A DNA stretch of 64,000 bases from Dromiciops gliroides (taxonomy: Eukaryota > Chordata > Mammalia > Microbiotheria > Microbiotheriidae). Every line of letters starts with the position of its first letter. Positions within the stretch are counted from its first letter, which is position 1. The position numbers and the translations under genes are program-made. The notes under the pieces were generated by a model that did no database searches, was not told where the DNA came from, and worked only from the letters and a program-made list of their open reading frames with translations. The stretch is taken from contig NC_057861.1 of NCBI RefSeq assembly GCF_019393635.1, positions 76,577,327-76,641,326 on the forward strand, read 5' to 3'. Positions 22,765 to 32,444 of the stretch are shown here, piece after piece.

Positions 22765-23425
22765 AAAATTTCATAGACCAAGATGTCATAAAAGGAATGA
22801 ATTGCTTCCCTTTGGGGTGACCTCATTCATATTCCATACAAATATTCAATCTGATTACCACCATCATTGTGCATAATCCAATTACAATTTTTATTTCAGT
22901 ATATAGCACAATCCCCTGTCCTGTAGGATCAAATACTAGAGAAAGTCTGAGGAGGAGTTTCTGTTTGGGCCAATAGGAAAAAGCAAAAGATTTCAGATAG
23001 CTAAGCTTGGAAAAGCTACATTTTGAGAGACAAAGAAATGGAATAAAATCCCCTTCCTTTACTGTCAATTCTAGCTGAGGCCTAATTCTCTGGACAGAAG
23101 CCTCACAAGGAGTGACCAGATGTCAGGCAAGTGTCTAGCACTGGGCAAGACAATCCTGGTTTTTAATTTTTCCCAAATGTCTTTCATGATCACATTTTGC
23201 TCAACTTCTTTCTGCTTTTGCTCTTTTTCTTACTAAGAGTCATATTTACTTGAAGATAAATAATGGACCTAATTATAATAGCTTTATCTACTCATTAAAG
23301 CAGGTCCCTTGACACTTTATTTCATCTAATGACTGTCATGTTTACCATGACTGCTCATGTATAGCTTATATTGAATTGCTTGAGTTCTTGGGGTGGGGTG
23401 GAGAGGGAGGGAGGAAGGAAAAAAA
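22765..23425. other. No feature recognised
   Basis: Unique-looking AT-rich sequence. The antisense open frame 22823-23068 has no recognised motif. Confidence 0.4.
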
Positions 23426-23440
23426 TTAGGAACACAAAGG

Positions 23441-23638
23441 TTTTTTTTTTGTTTTTTTAAAAATATTTATTTATTTAATCATTCATTTATTTGTTTGTTT
23501 TTGTGGGGCAACTAGGGTTAAGTGACTTGCCCAGGGTCACACAGCTAGTAAGTGTCAAGTGTCTGAGGCCATATTTGAACTCAGATCCTCCTGAATCCAG
23601 GGCTGGTGCTCTATACACTGAGCCACCTAGCTGTCCAA
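23441..23638 (-). repeat. WSINE1-like CORE-SINE
   Basis: Reverse copy with a long TTTATTTG-rich tail, GGGTTAAGTGACTTGCCCAG, ending CCACCTAGCTGTCC. It abuts the poly(A) side of the L1 fragment that follows, within the same outer target-site duplication. Confidence 0.85.
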
Positions 23639-24160
23639 GATAGCAATATTCTTTTCTTAAGTATTTTATTATTTTCCAGTTACATATAAGGATGGTTTTC
23701 AACATTTGTTTTCACAGGATTTTTAGGTCCAAATTTGTTTTCTCCCTCTCTCCTCCCCAAGATGGAAAGCAGGTTGTATATGTATAATCACATTAATCAT
23801 ATTTCTACATTAGTCATCTTGTGAAAGAAGACTCAGAGCACAAGAAAAAAGCCTGGTCACAGTGTATTATCCTGGTAATCACTTGCTGAAATCACCTTGC
23901 TAATATTTTATTTAAGATTTTTGCATCAATATTCATTAGGGAAATTGGTCTGTAATTTTCTTTCTCAGTTCTGGCTCTGCCTGGTTTAGGTATCAATACC
24001 ATATTTGTGTCATAAAAGGAATTCGGTAGCACTCCTTCACCAATTTTTCCAAATAGTTTGTATAGTATTGGAATTAATGGTTCTTTAAATGTTTGGTAGA
24101 ATTCACTTGTAAACCCTTCTGGCCCTGGAGATTTTTTCTTGGGGAGTTCATTAATGGCCT
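23639..24160 (-). mobile_element. LINE-1 insertion, antisense, internally deleted
   Basis: 23640-23870 is L1 3' UTR (antisense: TTTCCAGTTACATATAAGG, TTAGTCATCTTGTGAAAG). 23880-24160 is ORF2 reverse-transcriptase region (minus strand reads [37 protein letters not shown]), directly joined, so most of ORF2 between them is missing. The direct repeat TAGGAACACAAAG flanks the block (about 23428-23440 and 24159-24171). Confidence 0.75.
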
Positions 24161-24392
24161 AGGAACACAAAGTTTTAAAAAATTGATGTCAAAATTTGTA
24201 TTTTACATGTAATTTGGGAAAATAAAATTCTAAATTCATCTAACGACTGTCAAAAAGAAAAGTTAATGTAAGCTCAGATTACATTCAGAAGTCTAATGTA
24301 CAGAATAAGGGAAGGGATAGTCTAACTGTGCCCTAGGCTGGTGAGACCACTCCTAGTCTGTTCAGTTGACTATGCTAAGACTTTTGGGACAT

Positions 24393-24396
<4 letters not shown>

Positions 24397-24436
<40 letters not shown>
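24397..24436 (+). repeat. (GT)n microsatellite
   Basis: About 20 uninterrupted GT units. Confidence 0.95.
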
Positions 24437-24440
<4 letters not shown>

Positions 24441-24548
24441 ATGTTTATTATTGTTCTCATTTGTTAAATTATACATATATAATAATAATAGCAAACATTT
24501 CTGTAGTGCTTTAGGGTTTGCAAAGCCCTTTACAAATATCTCCCTTTT

Positions 24549-24718
24549 GGGGCAGCTAGATGGCACAGTGGATAGAGCACTGGCTCTGGAGTCAAGAGTA
24601 CCTGAGTTCAAATCCGACCTCAGACACTTAACACTTACTAGCTGTGTGACCCTGGGCAAGTCACTTAACCCCAATTGCCTCGCTAAAAAAAAAAAAACAA
24701 CTAAAAAACAAAACAAAA
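24549..24718 (+). repeat. WSINE1-like CORE-SINE with TSD, inside MIR
   Basis: Forward copy flanked by ACAAATATCTCCCTTT (24532-24547 and 24719-24734), which is MIR sequence. Confidence 0.9.
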
Positions 24719-24741
24719 ACAAATATCTCCCTTTATCTTTT

Positions 24742-25108
24742 TTTTAATAAAGTATTTTTTCCCCATTACATGTAAAGATAGTTCTCAACTTTTGTTTATA
24801 CAAGCTTTCCAATTTCAGATTTTTCTCCCTCCCTCCCCTCCCTCCCCCCTCCCCTAGACAGCAGCAGGTAATACACACACACACACATAATAACATTAAA
24901 CATATTTCTGCATTAGTCATGTTATAAGAGAAAAATCAGAGCAATGACAAAAAACCTCAAAAAAGAAAAACAACAGCACCAAAAACAAAAGAAATAGTAT
25001 GGTTCATTCAGCATCTATACTCCAGTTCTTTTTTTTTTTTTTTCCCTGGATTTGGAGATCCTTGTCTATCATGAGTTCCCTGGAACCCTTCTGTACCATT
25101 GCATTGGT
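24742..25108 (-). mobile_element. 5'-truncated LINE-1 3' end with TSD, inside MIR
   Basis: Antisense L1 3' UTR: CCCCATTACATGTAAAGATAG, CTCCCTCCCTCCCCTCC, TTAGTCATGTTATAAGAG, TAGTATGGTTCATTCAGCATC. Flanked by TCCCTTTATCTTT (about 24728-24740 and 25109-25121). Confidence 0.8.
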
Positions 25109-25264
25109 TCCCTTTATCTTTATAACCACCCTGGGAGAGAGGTACTATTGTGATTCCCATTTTACAGATGACAAAACTGAGGTAGACAAAGGTTAAGTTT
25201 CTTGCTTAGGGTCACCTAGCCATGAAATGTCTAAGTTGGGGTTTTAACTTGGACCACCTAGCTG

Positions 25265-26400
25265 TCCTTAGAAGGCATCATGTGCATCATGCTCAGATGC
25301 TGCCAGAACACACAGGGAGGCTTGAAGAGCCTGGAGGGTAGATGAAACCTTGCCCTGGGGGATCTACCATCTTTGAGAGTGGAAAGTTGGATAATGATCC
25401 CAAGAGCTTCCACGAGCAACATGGGTGTAAGACACTCCTGTGATGAAAGAAATGAAAGAGATCTGTTCTAGATCTGATAGCTTCTGTTTTGTATTTTGAT
25501 TTATTTTTCTAGAAGAGATTTATCTCTTCAATATTAATTCAAAAGGCATATTATCCCTTTTGGTGATACCCTAGACATGTGCTAAACCTAAGCTTTATTT
25601 TAAGAGATTTTCCTCAGAGTTCTCCTCTGGAATGGGGGCATCATAAGACAGATGCACCAGTAAAAGCCTGAGTCCTCTTTTGGGGGATCTGCCTCCCCCA
25701 GGGGTGAATCTAGTCCTTGTAGGGTCTCTTGTGGGAGAGGAATGCCCCCTGGGCAACAGGGTATACATTGTACTGGAGGGACAGTACACACAAAAGTATA
25801 ATACTAAGTAGGGAGAGATAAAGTGCTCTAGGAGAATTTGAGGGAAAGTACACTTTCAGCATAGAGTGGGTAAATGGAAATCAGTTACAGCTTCATGAGA
25901 AGTTGGTACTCAACTAAGCCTTTAAGGAACATGATGACTTCTGTTCTAGCCTCTGTGTACATTCCAGGAAGGAAGTGGTATATCCAGTTTGGCTAGAACA
26001 GAGAGTACATAATAAAGAGCAATGTTAAATAAAGCTAAAAAGGGAGATTGGAGCCATATTGTGAAAGACCTTACTCACCAGTTTCAGGAAGAAAAGTAGT
26101 TTACATTTCATCTTTTTTTCAACAATAAGGAGTCACTAAACTAGAGTGGCATTGCTGTGAGTGGAGAGAAAGAGAAGGGGTACAGGAGATATTGTGAGCA
26201 GAATCATGAAAAGACTTGGCGCCATTCTGATGCACCAAAAAGAAGGCCAGACAGAAATGAGAACTTGCATGTTGGGGAAGAGATATAAACGTAGATGAAA
26301 ACTTTATTTGACATATTAAGCTTTTCACAACTTGTCTTCCATTACTCCTGATTACATAGCACACATTCTAGTCAAACTGGCCTTCTTGCTATTCCTCAAA
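25265..26400. other. Unresolved, with an old dispersed repeat at 25840-26180
   Basis: 25840-26180 resembles a mammalian-wide repeat also seen at 26405-27660, 45170-45340 and 56740-57830 (text such as GCCATATTGTGAAAGACCTT). The minus-strand open frame 25600-25791 includes EDSGFYWC, discussed under rejected items. The rest is unrecognised. Confidence 0.4.
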
Positions 26401-26681
26401 TATAACATTCCATCAACAATCAATAAATCATTGAGCATTTATTAAGCTCTTCCTACGTGCCAGCCTTGTTGGTAGGCATGGGGACACAAGTACAAAGAAG
26501 AAACCATCTCTACTCACCAAGAATTTACATTCTAATGGAAAAGACAAGTACGTGTAAGTCCACATGTGTATATGCAGCATGAATATAAAGTGAATAAATA
26601 CAAAGTAGTTAAATGCCAGGTAATTAGGGAGAGCACTAGCAGAAAAGGCTTCATTTGGAACATGGTGCTTAGTTGCCTTTT

Positions 26682-26824
26682 TTTTTTTAGTGAGGCAATT
26701 GGGGTTAAGTGACTTGCCCAGGGTCACACAGCTAGTAAGTGTTAAGTGTCTGAGGTCAGATTTGAACTCAGGTACTCCTGACTCCAGGGCTGGTGCTCTA
26801 TCCACTGCACCAGCTAGTGGCCCC
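26682..26824 (-). repeat. WSINE1-like CORE-SINE with TSD
   Basis: Reverse copy flanked by CTTAGTTGCCTTTT and CTTAGTTACCTTTT (one mismatch). Confidence 0.9.
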
Positions 26825-27284
26825 CTTAGTTACCTTTTAAAGGAAGACAAAGGACTATGAGGCAGTGGTAAAGAGGGAGTGCATTCCAGGCATGTGGTAC
26901 AGCCAGTGCAGACATGGAAAATGGAATGTTGTGTGTGAAGAATAGAGAAGGTCAGTTTGGTCAGATCCCACAGAATGGGGGAGGGGAAGTAAAGTTCAAT
27001 GAGGCTGGAAAGATGGGTTGGGGCCAGGTTGTATAGGGCTTTCCCATCTAAGCAGAGGAGCTAATATTTTATCCTGGAAGTGATAGAAAACCATTGGAGT
27101 TTATTAAATAGGGGAGTGACATGGTCAGACCTGCACTTTAAGAAGATCACTGATAGATGAGTGGGGGATGGACTGGAGTGGGGAGAGACTTGAGGCAGGA
27201 GGACCAACCAGAAGCCTTATTGAAGTGGTCCAGGTGTGAGGTGATAAGGGCCTGTTCCAAAATAGTGATAGTGTCAAAGGAGAG

Positions 27285-27287
<3 letters not shown>

Positions 27288-27319
<32 letters not shown>
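27288..27319 (+). repeat. (GT)n microsatellite
   Basis: About 15 GT units within the old repeat. Confidence 0.95.
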
Positions 27320-27323
<4 letters not shown>

Positions 27324-27388
27324 TGTTATAAAGGTAGAACTGACAGAATTTAGCAACAGACTGGATAGGAGGGTGAAAGTGAGTAAGG

Positions 27389-27536
27389 AGGGGCAGCTAG
27401 GTGGTGCAGTGGATAGAGCACTGGCCTTGGATTCTGGAGTACCTGAGTTCAAATCCGACCTCAGACACTTAACACTTACTAGCTGTGTGACCATGGGCAA
27501 GTCACTTAACCCCCATTGCCTCACAAAAAAAAAAAA
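27389..27536 (+). repeat. WSINE1-like CORE-SINE with TSD
   Basis: Forward full-length copy flanked by GAAAGTGAGTAAGG (27374 and 27537). Confidence 0.95.
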
Positions 27537-27726
27537 GAAAGTGAGTAAGGGGTTGAGGATGATACCTAGGCTGTATGCTTAGGTGACTGGGGGTAGGGAG
27601 AAGAAAGAAAATGAGTTCAACTTTAGACTTATTGAGTTTTAAACATCTCTGAGACATTCAGCTTGAAATGGCCAAGAGGCAATTAATTGGTGATGAGGAC
27701 TGAAGCTAAGGGGAGAGACTAGGACT

Positions 27727-27729
<3 letters not shown>

Positions 27730-27782
<53 letters not shown>
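27730..27782 (+). repeat. (CA)n microsatellite
   Basis: About 26 CA units, the longest pure dinucleotide run in the window. Confidence 0.95.
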
Positions 27783-27784
<2 letters not shown>

Positions 27785-28415
27785 ATCCATCTCAGTGCCT
27801 TTGCAATGGCCATCTACTCCTCCTTGCTCCTCCTTCTTAGGATCCCTGGTTTCCTCTTTAGCTGTATATACTCTGTTTTTTAATCCCAATTGTTGCTTGA
27901 AATGTCAAGGTCCCCAGAGGTCAGGCTAGTTATATGGCCACCTCATGGTTCTGAGCATACCCCTAAAGGGCAATGGACTGTTTCTTCTAATGCTTTTGGC
28001 TGAAGTTTCCATTCTAGTTGTGTTCTCCCTAATATTAACCTTCTCTATATTGATTCTGATTATGACATTGATTAGTATATGATTATGACTCCGTGATTAT
28101 TAGCCCAGTATCATTAAACATCACTTAGTTTTTACAAGGATACTTATTGAGGACATATATAGTCTGATGAAAAGTTACAAAGCATTTCCTCCCAACACCT
28201 GGGGGGCACACTCTTCCCTATCCCACCTCAGTCTCTGGAGAGAATAGGCTCATATTTAATATGGCTGGCACAAAAATACTCCCCATCAAGTTTGCTTCTA
28301 GGTATACCATAGCCAGTGGAGAAGTAGCTCCCTTGCTGCAGAAGGGCAGGGGGTTTTGGAGTCAGTCCACTAGTGGTGTGGGTCAAGCAGGCTGCTCCTC
28401 AGGGTCTCACTGGTG
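27785..28415. other. No feature recognised
   Basis: Apparently unique sequence to the left of the candidate exon at 28422. No repeat family or coding motif recognised. Confidence 0.4.
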
Positions 28416-28421
28416 CCTTAC

Positions 28422-28536
28422 CTGGCTAGGCTGAAGGCAAAATCTGGCATAGACTTAAGCTCTTGGACCGATAGTGGCTCTCCTGACCCTTCGGAGCATA
28501 TAAGGTCTGTTCTGTTGGCAGCCAATACTCCTTCCC
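28422..28536 (-). other. Candidate internal exon of an unidentified minus-strand gene
   Basis: On the minus strand, a good acceptor (CTTTCTTGCCCTTAG, AG at 28538-28537) and a consensus donor (CCAG|GTAAGG, GT at 28421-28420) bound 115 bases. One frame is open throughout (2 + 37 codons + 2) and includes SGEPLSVQELKSMPDF; the other two frames have stops. The CpG island at 30.75-31.6 kb could supply a divergent start, and a GTGAGTG donor lies on the minus strand near 30704-30710. Product not recognised. A chance open frame of 37 codons is not rare, so the splice sites carry the argument. Confidence 0.35.
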
Positions 28537-28799
28537 CTAAGGGCAAGAAAGAACATATGTAAAGAGGCACCATATTCATGGCCATGTGACAGCTTTGAGG
28601 GAAGAGACAGGCAGCTGGTGGCAGGAAACCACCACCGCTACTACCTCTTTTCCCATTCCTCAGACACCCACCAAAAAAGGTAGAGTTGCCAACATGGGAG
28701 TCTTTTCTTCACTGCAGCAGTAAGCAGCAGACAGTAAACAGTCTCAGAATACCTGCATACACTCCATATTGCTGTGCATGCTTTTATGGACAAGGTTCT

Positions 28800-29035
28800 C
28801 ATTGACCATACCTCATTATACCTTCAAAGCTCATCTCTAGCCTCATGTTTTACAACCATTATTTTCTGATTCCTCTCCAGAAGTTTAGACCTCCCTTCCC
28901 CCTTCAAATTGCTTTGCATTTATTTGGTAAATATACATGTTTCTCCTTATGGATTGTCTCATTTTTATTTATGTCGCCAGCCCTTAACACAGTGCCCATC
29001 ATGGTAAGCACATAGTGTTTGTTGGTTGAAAGATT
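28800..29035 (+). repeat. LINE-2 3' end
   Basis: Sense L2: CAGCCCTTAACACAGTGCCC, GTAAGCACATAGTGTTTGTTGG, preceded by C/T-rich 3' UTR. Confidence 0.6.
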
Positions 29036-29423
29036 GTTGAGAGGGAGAGAGGAGAACCTGGATGTTGGTTGAGAGGGGAATAAAAAAAAATCTGGATATT
29101 GTGGGAGGATGAGAACCTGGATATGGGGGTGGGATAAGGATCTCTTTGTAGAGAGGAAGACTTGTATGTAGTGGGGTGAGATGAGAAGCTGGATGTCTCA
29201 GGTTGGGGTAGGAGGCAGAAGAGAACCTGGCTGTCTAACGTTGGGGGGAGAATGAAAACCTGAATGGTCTAGGCTGGGGAGGGGAAGATGACAATCAGAA
29301 TAGCCTCGTTTGCTAGGGCTAGGGGGTGGGGTGGGGGATGGGGACAAAAACCTGTGTGCTCTAGGTTGGCCGGGGGAGGGTGAGAACCTGGATGGATGTT
29401 CAACTAAAATCTAACTTTCTAAA
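29036..29423 (+). repeat. Degenerate G-rich minisatellite
   Basis: Recurring diverged unit of roughly 40-60 bases built on GAGAACCTGGATGT...AGGTTGGGG...GAGGATGA. At least seven variants are seen (GAGAACCTGGATGTTGG, GAGAACCTGGATATGG, GAGAAGCTGGATGTCTC, GAGAACCTGGCTGTC, GAAAACCTGAATGGTC, AAAAACCTGTGTGCTC, GAGAACCTGGATGGATG). More copies at about 30205-30235 and 30535-30610 show that later insertions split the array. Confidence 0.7.
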
Positions 29424-29934
29424 TGTTATGGGCCCAGGCCACCCCAGAAGTTCTCTGGGGGTACATCAAAGAACCTTCTCCTTGAGAAACTAAACCAAAA
29501 GACAGACACACCTAAAGAGATAAGTGGAAACAGATCGTGACTGAGCTAGCTCTGGGACCACCACCCGTGATCCGAAGCCACCCCTCACCCAACTCCTTCA
29601 GCCACCACCAGTGGGGGATGGTCCTCCCTCAATAAGGGAACTTCCCACAGTGAGGTGATCACCCCCATCAGTCCTCTATAAAAGTATCTGCCTGTCTCCT
29701 GCTCCAGGAGATTGGTATCTCAGAGCCAAGCTCTGTGCCATGCCTTCTCCCCATGAGAAGAAGTCTAAGGATTTTTCTCTTGGTTTCCCTTCCCCAGCCC
29801 CTAAATAAACTATTATCTTATTCTAGTGGATTTGTGTGCAAGAGGATGTAACTCTTTAAAGAGGAATTCCTAAGGACCCCAAACTCCAAACCCCTTCCCC
29901 TATCCCAAACCCCTACCCTAATTTCCCCATAACA
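29424..29934 (+). mobile_element. Solo LTR of an endogenous retrovirus (gammaretrovirus-like)
   Basis: Ends are perfect inverted repeats, TGTTATGGG...CCCATAACA. U3 is C-rich; a TATA box (CTATAAAAG) lies near 29676-29684 and a poly(A) signal AATAAA near 29803, in correct order, followed by a C-rich U5. Length 511 bases. No internal genes or second LTR, so a recombined solo copy. Flanks are only an imperfect TAAA/TATA match. Confidence 0.85.
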
Positions 29935-30087
29935 TATAAAAGTCCAACTCTTTTATTTCCTATTTCTCACATGTATGCATATGTGTATGTATGTATGCAT
30001 GTTTTATACATACACATATATATATATGTATGTGTGCATATCTATATCTAAATCTATATCTTGCTTTGTAGATATTTGTTGTCATGT

Positions 30088-30215
30088 TGTCTCACTCCAT
30101 TAGATTGTAAACTCCTTGGGGACAGGGATTGCCTTTTGCCTCCTTTTGTATTCTCAGTGCTTAGCACAATGTCTGGAACACAGCAGCCACTTAATAAATG
30201 TTTTGGATTGGGGAG
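30088..30215 (+). repeat. LINE-2 3' end
   Basis: Sense L2: CCATTAGATTGTAAACTCC, TTCTCAGTGCTTAGCACAATG, CACTTAATAAATG. Confidence 0.75.
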
Positions 30216-30232
30216 AGGATGCGAACCTAGGT

Positions 30233-30535
30233 GAAGACAGCTAGATGGCAAAATGGAGAGAGTGACCCACCCGGAGTTTGGCAGACCTGAATTCAAATCT
30301 GCCCTAAGACACTTACTAGCTGTGTGTGTGTGTGTGTGTGTGTGTGAGACCCTAGACAAATCACTTCGCATCTGCCTCAGTTTCCTCATCTGTAAAATGG
30401 GGATAATAGTAGCACCTACCTCCCAGGTTTGTTGTGAGGGTCAAATGAGAGATAATAATATGAAAGCACTTAGTACACAGTGCCTGGCTCGTAGTAAGCT
30501 CCATAAACATGTTTGCTATCATCATTATTATTAAA
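30233..30535 (+). repeat. MIR/THER-type SINE with an internal (GT)n expansion
   Basis: Head ACAGCTAGATGGCAAAATGG, B box GAATTCAAATC, then the element's own AGCTGTGTG is expanded into about 14 GT units (30321-30348) before continuing GAGACCCTAGACAAATCAC, TCATCTGTAAAATGGGGATAA and CAGTGCCTGGCTCGTAGTAAG. Confidence 0.8.
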
Positions 30536-30749
30536 GGGTTTAGGTTGGGGGAGGGGGGCTGAAGGATGAGAAACTGAACAATGTGTGTGTGTGTGTGTGG
30601 GGGGGTTCCTCAGAAGTGTGAGAGAGAAAACTCTGGAGGAAAGGGGTGCACGGGTGCCAGTCAGGGGAGGAGGATTGGGCGAGAGTTTGGGTGAGGGTGT
30701 CACACTCACAGAGGAGCAGTAACTGGAGGGGAAAAAGACTGGAGGGAGA

Positions 30750-31620
30750 GGAAGGCAGGGCAGCCCCGAGGCCTAGGACTGCCGGGAGGGGCAGGGCGCC
30801 ACCCTTGTAGTAGGGGACCGGGAGGGCAAAAAGTGACGCCCCGCCCTTGCCGCCCCCGCAGATTTGTTTGGGTATCCTACGGCCCCTCCCCCCGGTTCAC
30901 CTTCGCCGGGCGCGCGCGCAACGCCCCCCTTCTCCCACACCTCCCTCCCCCCTCGTCTGCCCAACTGTCAGGTGCAGAAGATCACGTGGTGGACGGGCTG
31001 GGTTGGTTGGGGAGCCTGAGGGGCTGCCAAGGAGGAAGCCCGGAGGGCGCGTAAGCCAGAGCGCGCGTGCACGCGAGCGTGTTGGGGCCTCCCAGAAGAG
31101 GGGTTGGAGAAAAGAATCGGGGCCGTGTCAAGAAAGACCAATAGAAATGCAGAGCGCAGAGGGGGCGGAGTCCCGTGTGTCAGCTCTGAAGCTTGGGATT
31201 GGTTGAGCAGGGATGAGGGGCGAGGCCCCGCGCCTCTCAGAGTGGGGCGTGGAGCACTGGCGCGCGGGCCGGCGGCGTGACGCGCGCGTCGGCTTCCCCT
31301 TTGCAGCTGAGCTCGGGCCGGCTGTGGCTGCAGTGGCTCGGGAGGTGGCTGCGGCGGCTGAGGTAACTAACCGGCGCGGGCCAAGGGAGGTGGAGGGTAC
31401 GTCGAGCCCCCTCCTCAGGGAGCTGGGGATTTGCGGAGCGACTCCGCTTCCTGGGCTTCCGGGAGGGAGTCGGTGGAGCCGGGCCCGCCCCGCCCTCGCC
31501 ACAGCCTGGGGGAGACCGAGGCAGCGCCGTGGCAGGGGCGGCCTCCTCCGCCCAAGGTCACGGCCCGCTGGCTCTTGTCTCCCCGGCCTTCTTTCCCCGC
31601 TCCTGCTCCCAGTCCCATTC
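30750..31620 (+). promoter_or_regulatory. CpG-island promoter
   Basis: The only strongly GC- and CpG-rich stretch in the window (GCGCGCGCAACGCC, GCGCGCGTGCACGCGAGCG, GTGACGCGCGCGTCGG). Visible elements: CACGTG E-box 30983-30988, CCAAT 31138-31142, GC box GGGGGCGGAG near 31160, inverted CCAAT (GATTGG) 31197-31202. No TATA box is seen, as expected for a housekeeping-type dispersed start. The start site probably lies between about 31210 and 31300. Confidence 0.8.
31230..31362 (+). other. Probable non-coding first exon of an unidentified gene
   Basis: Within the CpG island, after the CCAAT boxes, a GC-rich leader with GGCTGCGGCGGCTGAG runs into a donor G|GTAACT at 31363. The 5' boundary is a guess. 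A second usable donor (CCCCAG|GTAAAG) is near 31652. Joined by inference to the exon at 38595. Confidence 0.5.
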
Positions 31621-32290
31621 TCACCTTCTTTGTGCAGGTGTTCTTCCCCAGGTAAAGGGATCCCTCCTGAACCCTATTACCTTCCCTCCAGTGTGGCCCC
31701 GGGTCCCCTAAACCTGCGTTCCGGGCCGAAGCGGTCCACCGTTCCCTCTCCGGCGCTGTAATCCCATGGAGACCCCGCCCCCCCAGGGTAGACAATTTCC
31801 CCGCCCCCCCCCCCACTTTGTGTCTTTCAGCACCGCACCCCACCCTATCTGCCCTTGCAGGATTCTCCAGTCCCACCGAGTGAAGGCTGTACTCCCCTAC
31901 GTTACTCCCCAAAGGAAGGTACTTTCACCTTTCACTCCTTCCCATCCCCTTCCTTCTCTTCCCTTCCCAGCAGCCACTCCAGATGCCCTGATCAGCCCTT
32001 GCTGCTCCCTGCACTTTAAGGAGGTTTCTGCCCAAGTAAAAGTACCTATCACCTTTAGCATTACCTTTTCGTGTTCCCCAGCAAACCCTGTTCTCAAAGC
32101 CTTCTTCAAACCTACCTTGGAGTCAGGTAGATTATATTTGCTTCATTGACAGCTTGGCTTATAAGGTCCGTAGAAGTAAAGTGATTGAAAGCCACAACAG
32201 GAGTTGTGAGAGTCAAGTGAGTTAATGTATGCAAAGTGCTTTGGAAACCTTAAAGCTTATATAAATGTCAGTTATTATCAATAGCAGCCT
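31620..32290 (+). other. Intron 1 start; MIR-like 3' piece at 32190-32285
   Basis: C/T-rich intron sequence. At 32190-32285 GTCAAGTGAGTTAATGTATGCAAAGTGC resembles the 3' half of a sense MIR. Confidence 0.45.
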
Positions 32291-32304
32291 TATCTCAAAA
32301 GGCA

Positions 32305-32385
32305 GGGTGGTGGTAGTAGTAGTATCTGCAGTGGTGGTGGCAGCAGCAGTAGTAGTAAGAAGAAGTTGTAGTAGTTGTAGTTGTT

Positions 32386-32433
<48 letters not shown>

Positions 32434-32440
32434 TACGAAA
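32305..32440 (+). repeat. Compound (GGT/AGT)n-(GT)n-(GA)n microsatellite
   Basis: Trinucleotide GTGGTAGTAGTAG region, a short TTGTAGTAG segment, about 18 GT units and then GAGAGAGAGAG. In intron 1, about 1 kb from exon 1. Confidence 0.9.
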
Positions 32441-32444
32441 GAGT

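Larger units (their letters stand above)
24485..25265 (-). repeat. MIR split by two later insertions
   Basis: MIR begins at 24485 (CTGTAGTGCTTTAGGGTTTGC, CCCTTTACAAATATCTCCC) and resumes at 25110 (TTATAACCACCCTGGGAGAG, CCATTTTACAGATGACAAAAC, GGGTCACCTAGCC). A SINE and an L1 tail sit in between. Confidence 0.75.
26405..27660 (-). repeat. Old interspersed repeat with L2-like end, interrupted by two SINEs and (GT)n
   Basis: Starts with the antisense L2-like GAGCATTTATTAAGCTCTTCC and AATTTACATTCTAATGG, then GAGTGCATTCCAGGCATG, GTTGTATAGGGCTTTCCC, GAAAACCATTGGAGTTTATT, AGGGGAGTGACATGGTCAGA, GAAGTGGTCCAGGTGTGAGG. Family name uncertain. WSINE1-like copies and a GT run split it. Confidence 0.6.

Noticed and set aside
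22592..22820. Many 60-140 codon frames containing LGLSDLPRVTQLVSVKCL or HLTLTSCVTLGKSLNPNCL, seen across the window
   Set aside because: These are translations of the two strands of the WSINE1-like SINE, not proteins.
25600..25791. Minus-strand frame with EDSGFYWC, like the cysteine motif of an immunoglobulin V domain
   Set aside because: The match is eight residues; no first cysteine/tryptophan framework, no clear acceptor or donor, and it lies in repeat-like DNA. Profile search would settle it.
31213..31761. 182-codon plus-strand open frame and a 165-codon minus-strand frame in the CpG island
   Set aside because: GC-rich DNA has few stop codons; both frames overlap, lack domain motifs and run across the inferred exon 1 donor.
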